From positions 372,001 to 436,000 of the forward strand of contig NZ_JADNRQ010000001.1 of the NCBI RefSeq assembly GCF_015594625.1: a stretch of DNA of 64,000 nt, given 5' to 3'. The notes beneath the pieces were generated by a model. The model ran no database searches. It saw nothing but the letters and a program-made list of their open reading frames with translations, and was not told the origin of the DNA. Made by a program: the position numbers and the translations under genes. Source of the DNA: Desulfallas sp. Bu1-1 (GTDB lineage Bacteria; Bacillota; Desulfotomaculia; Desulfotomaculales; Desulfallaceae). Each line of letters opens with the position of its first letter. The stretch's first letter is position 1. Positions 63,551 to 64,000 of the stretch are shown here, one piece after another.

Positions 63551-64000
63551 TTGTATTACATCGCAGGGGCGACTGAAGGCGGCAACGAGATGGGTTGCGA
63601 CTTCGGTTTTGACATGATTGAACGAATTATTTTAGACGAGGTTTTTATGGAATTGCCCGCAAGGGTATCAAGTGAACTTATAGTGGCCAAAAGGTTTTCA
63701 TATTTCGGGGACAAGCCCGGCATTCCCGTTGAGCAACTGGTGGGTAAAAAGGCCTGGAGCCTGCAAACAAGGTTCAACTTTGCGATCTCGAGTGATTTTT
63801 GCCTGGCCACGGTGGTAAAAAGGGAAGGTTTGCTGGCGGCTTTGAGGCGCTCGTTGATCAAGGTGGTTAACATGCCGTTGTGGAGGTGCGGCCACAGTAA
63901 TAACCATCCCGGTTTATTCAATAGTTTGGCAGTTTATAATCCTTACCTGCTGCGGAGTATGCTGGCGCGTGAAAAATACGGTGAGTGGAACCACGGCGAG
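63551..64000 (+). CDS. Unknown protein, continues past the right edge
   Basis: TTG 63551, 6 bases after GGAGGTG; 150 codons without a stop. Begins YYIAGATEGGNEMGCDFGFD and has MIERIILDEVFMELPARV and LWRCGHSNNHPGLFNSL. I see no known motif. It is a real frame by ribosome site and composition. Confidence 0.75.
   Translation, partial: MYYIAGATEGGNEMGCDFGFDMIERIILDEVFMELPARVSSELIVAKRFSYFGDKPGIPVEQLVGKKAWSLQTRFNFAISSDFCLATVVKREGLLAALRRSLIKVVNMPLWRCGHSNNHPGLFNSLAVYNPYLLRSMLAREKYGEWNHGE

Overview
The window looks like a low-to-mid GC Firmicute of the strictly anaerobic Peptococcaceae/Desulfotomaculum type. This is inferred from strong AGGAGG ribosome sites with frequent TTG and GTG starts, a tungsten/molybdopterin aldehyde:ferredoxin oxidoreductase, an 8Fe-8S ferredoxin, electron-transfer flavoprotein, sigma-54 control of acyl-CoA metabolism, and a class-I cyclic-di-GMP riboswitch. 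No rRNA or complete tRNA gene was found.

Positions 1-38 kb are an accessory and defence island. It opens with seven tightly spaced co-directional genes (2-15055): a DUF1998 helicase with a C-terminal nuclease-like domain (cut by the left edge), a DrmD-like SNF2 helicase, an Eco57I-type adenine methyltransferase with an AT-rich (apparently swapped) specificity region, two small winged-helix proteins, a DUF262/HNH nuclease and an SF1 helicase with phospholipase-D and zinc-ribbon domains. This is DISARM-like but does not match a canonical DISARM. Next come a YhaM-like exonuclease, a 1261-aa Avs/STAND-like NTPase with an N-terminal Mrr/Cap4-type nuclease, a SWIM-finger gene, and a TIR-domain cassette bounded by a 118-bp direct repeat. 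A decayed phage/ICE segment follows (serine recombinase remnants, broken ATPases, RusA), then toxin-antitoxin modules: MntA/HepT plus a decayed duplicate, a RelE-like pair and MazEF.

Positions 33-37 kb hold a minus-strand operon of a ferredoxin-like subunit, aldehyde ferredoxin oxidoreductase and a MoaD-like protein behind a cobalamin riboswitch, then icd. Positions 38.6-40.7 kb are a c-di-GMP module (HD-GYP, unknown, CBS-GGDEF) behind a c-di-GMP-I riboswitch. Then come an XRE regulator, a RecQ with an added HEAT-like tail, a sensor kinase, two pseudogenes and an M24 peptidase.

Positions 47.8-63.3 kb form a catabolic region with three good sigma-54 promoters: upstream of etfBA, of a small membrane protein plus TauE/SafE permease, and of an acyl-CoA carboxyltransferase / enoyl-CoA hydratase / two DRE-TIM lyases operon. 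A sensor kinase and a sigma-54 activator sit among them. The lyase operon fits the lower leucine/isovalerate route (3-methylcrotonyl-CoA to HMG-CoA to acetyl-CoA plus acetoacetate), with ETF taking electrons from an acyl-CoA dehydrogenase encoded elsewhere. Between etfA and a YkgJ-like gene lies one frame interrupted by a single UGA with a hairpin just downstream, a selenoprotein candidate.
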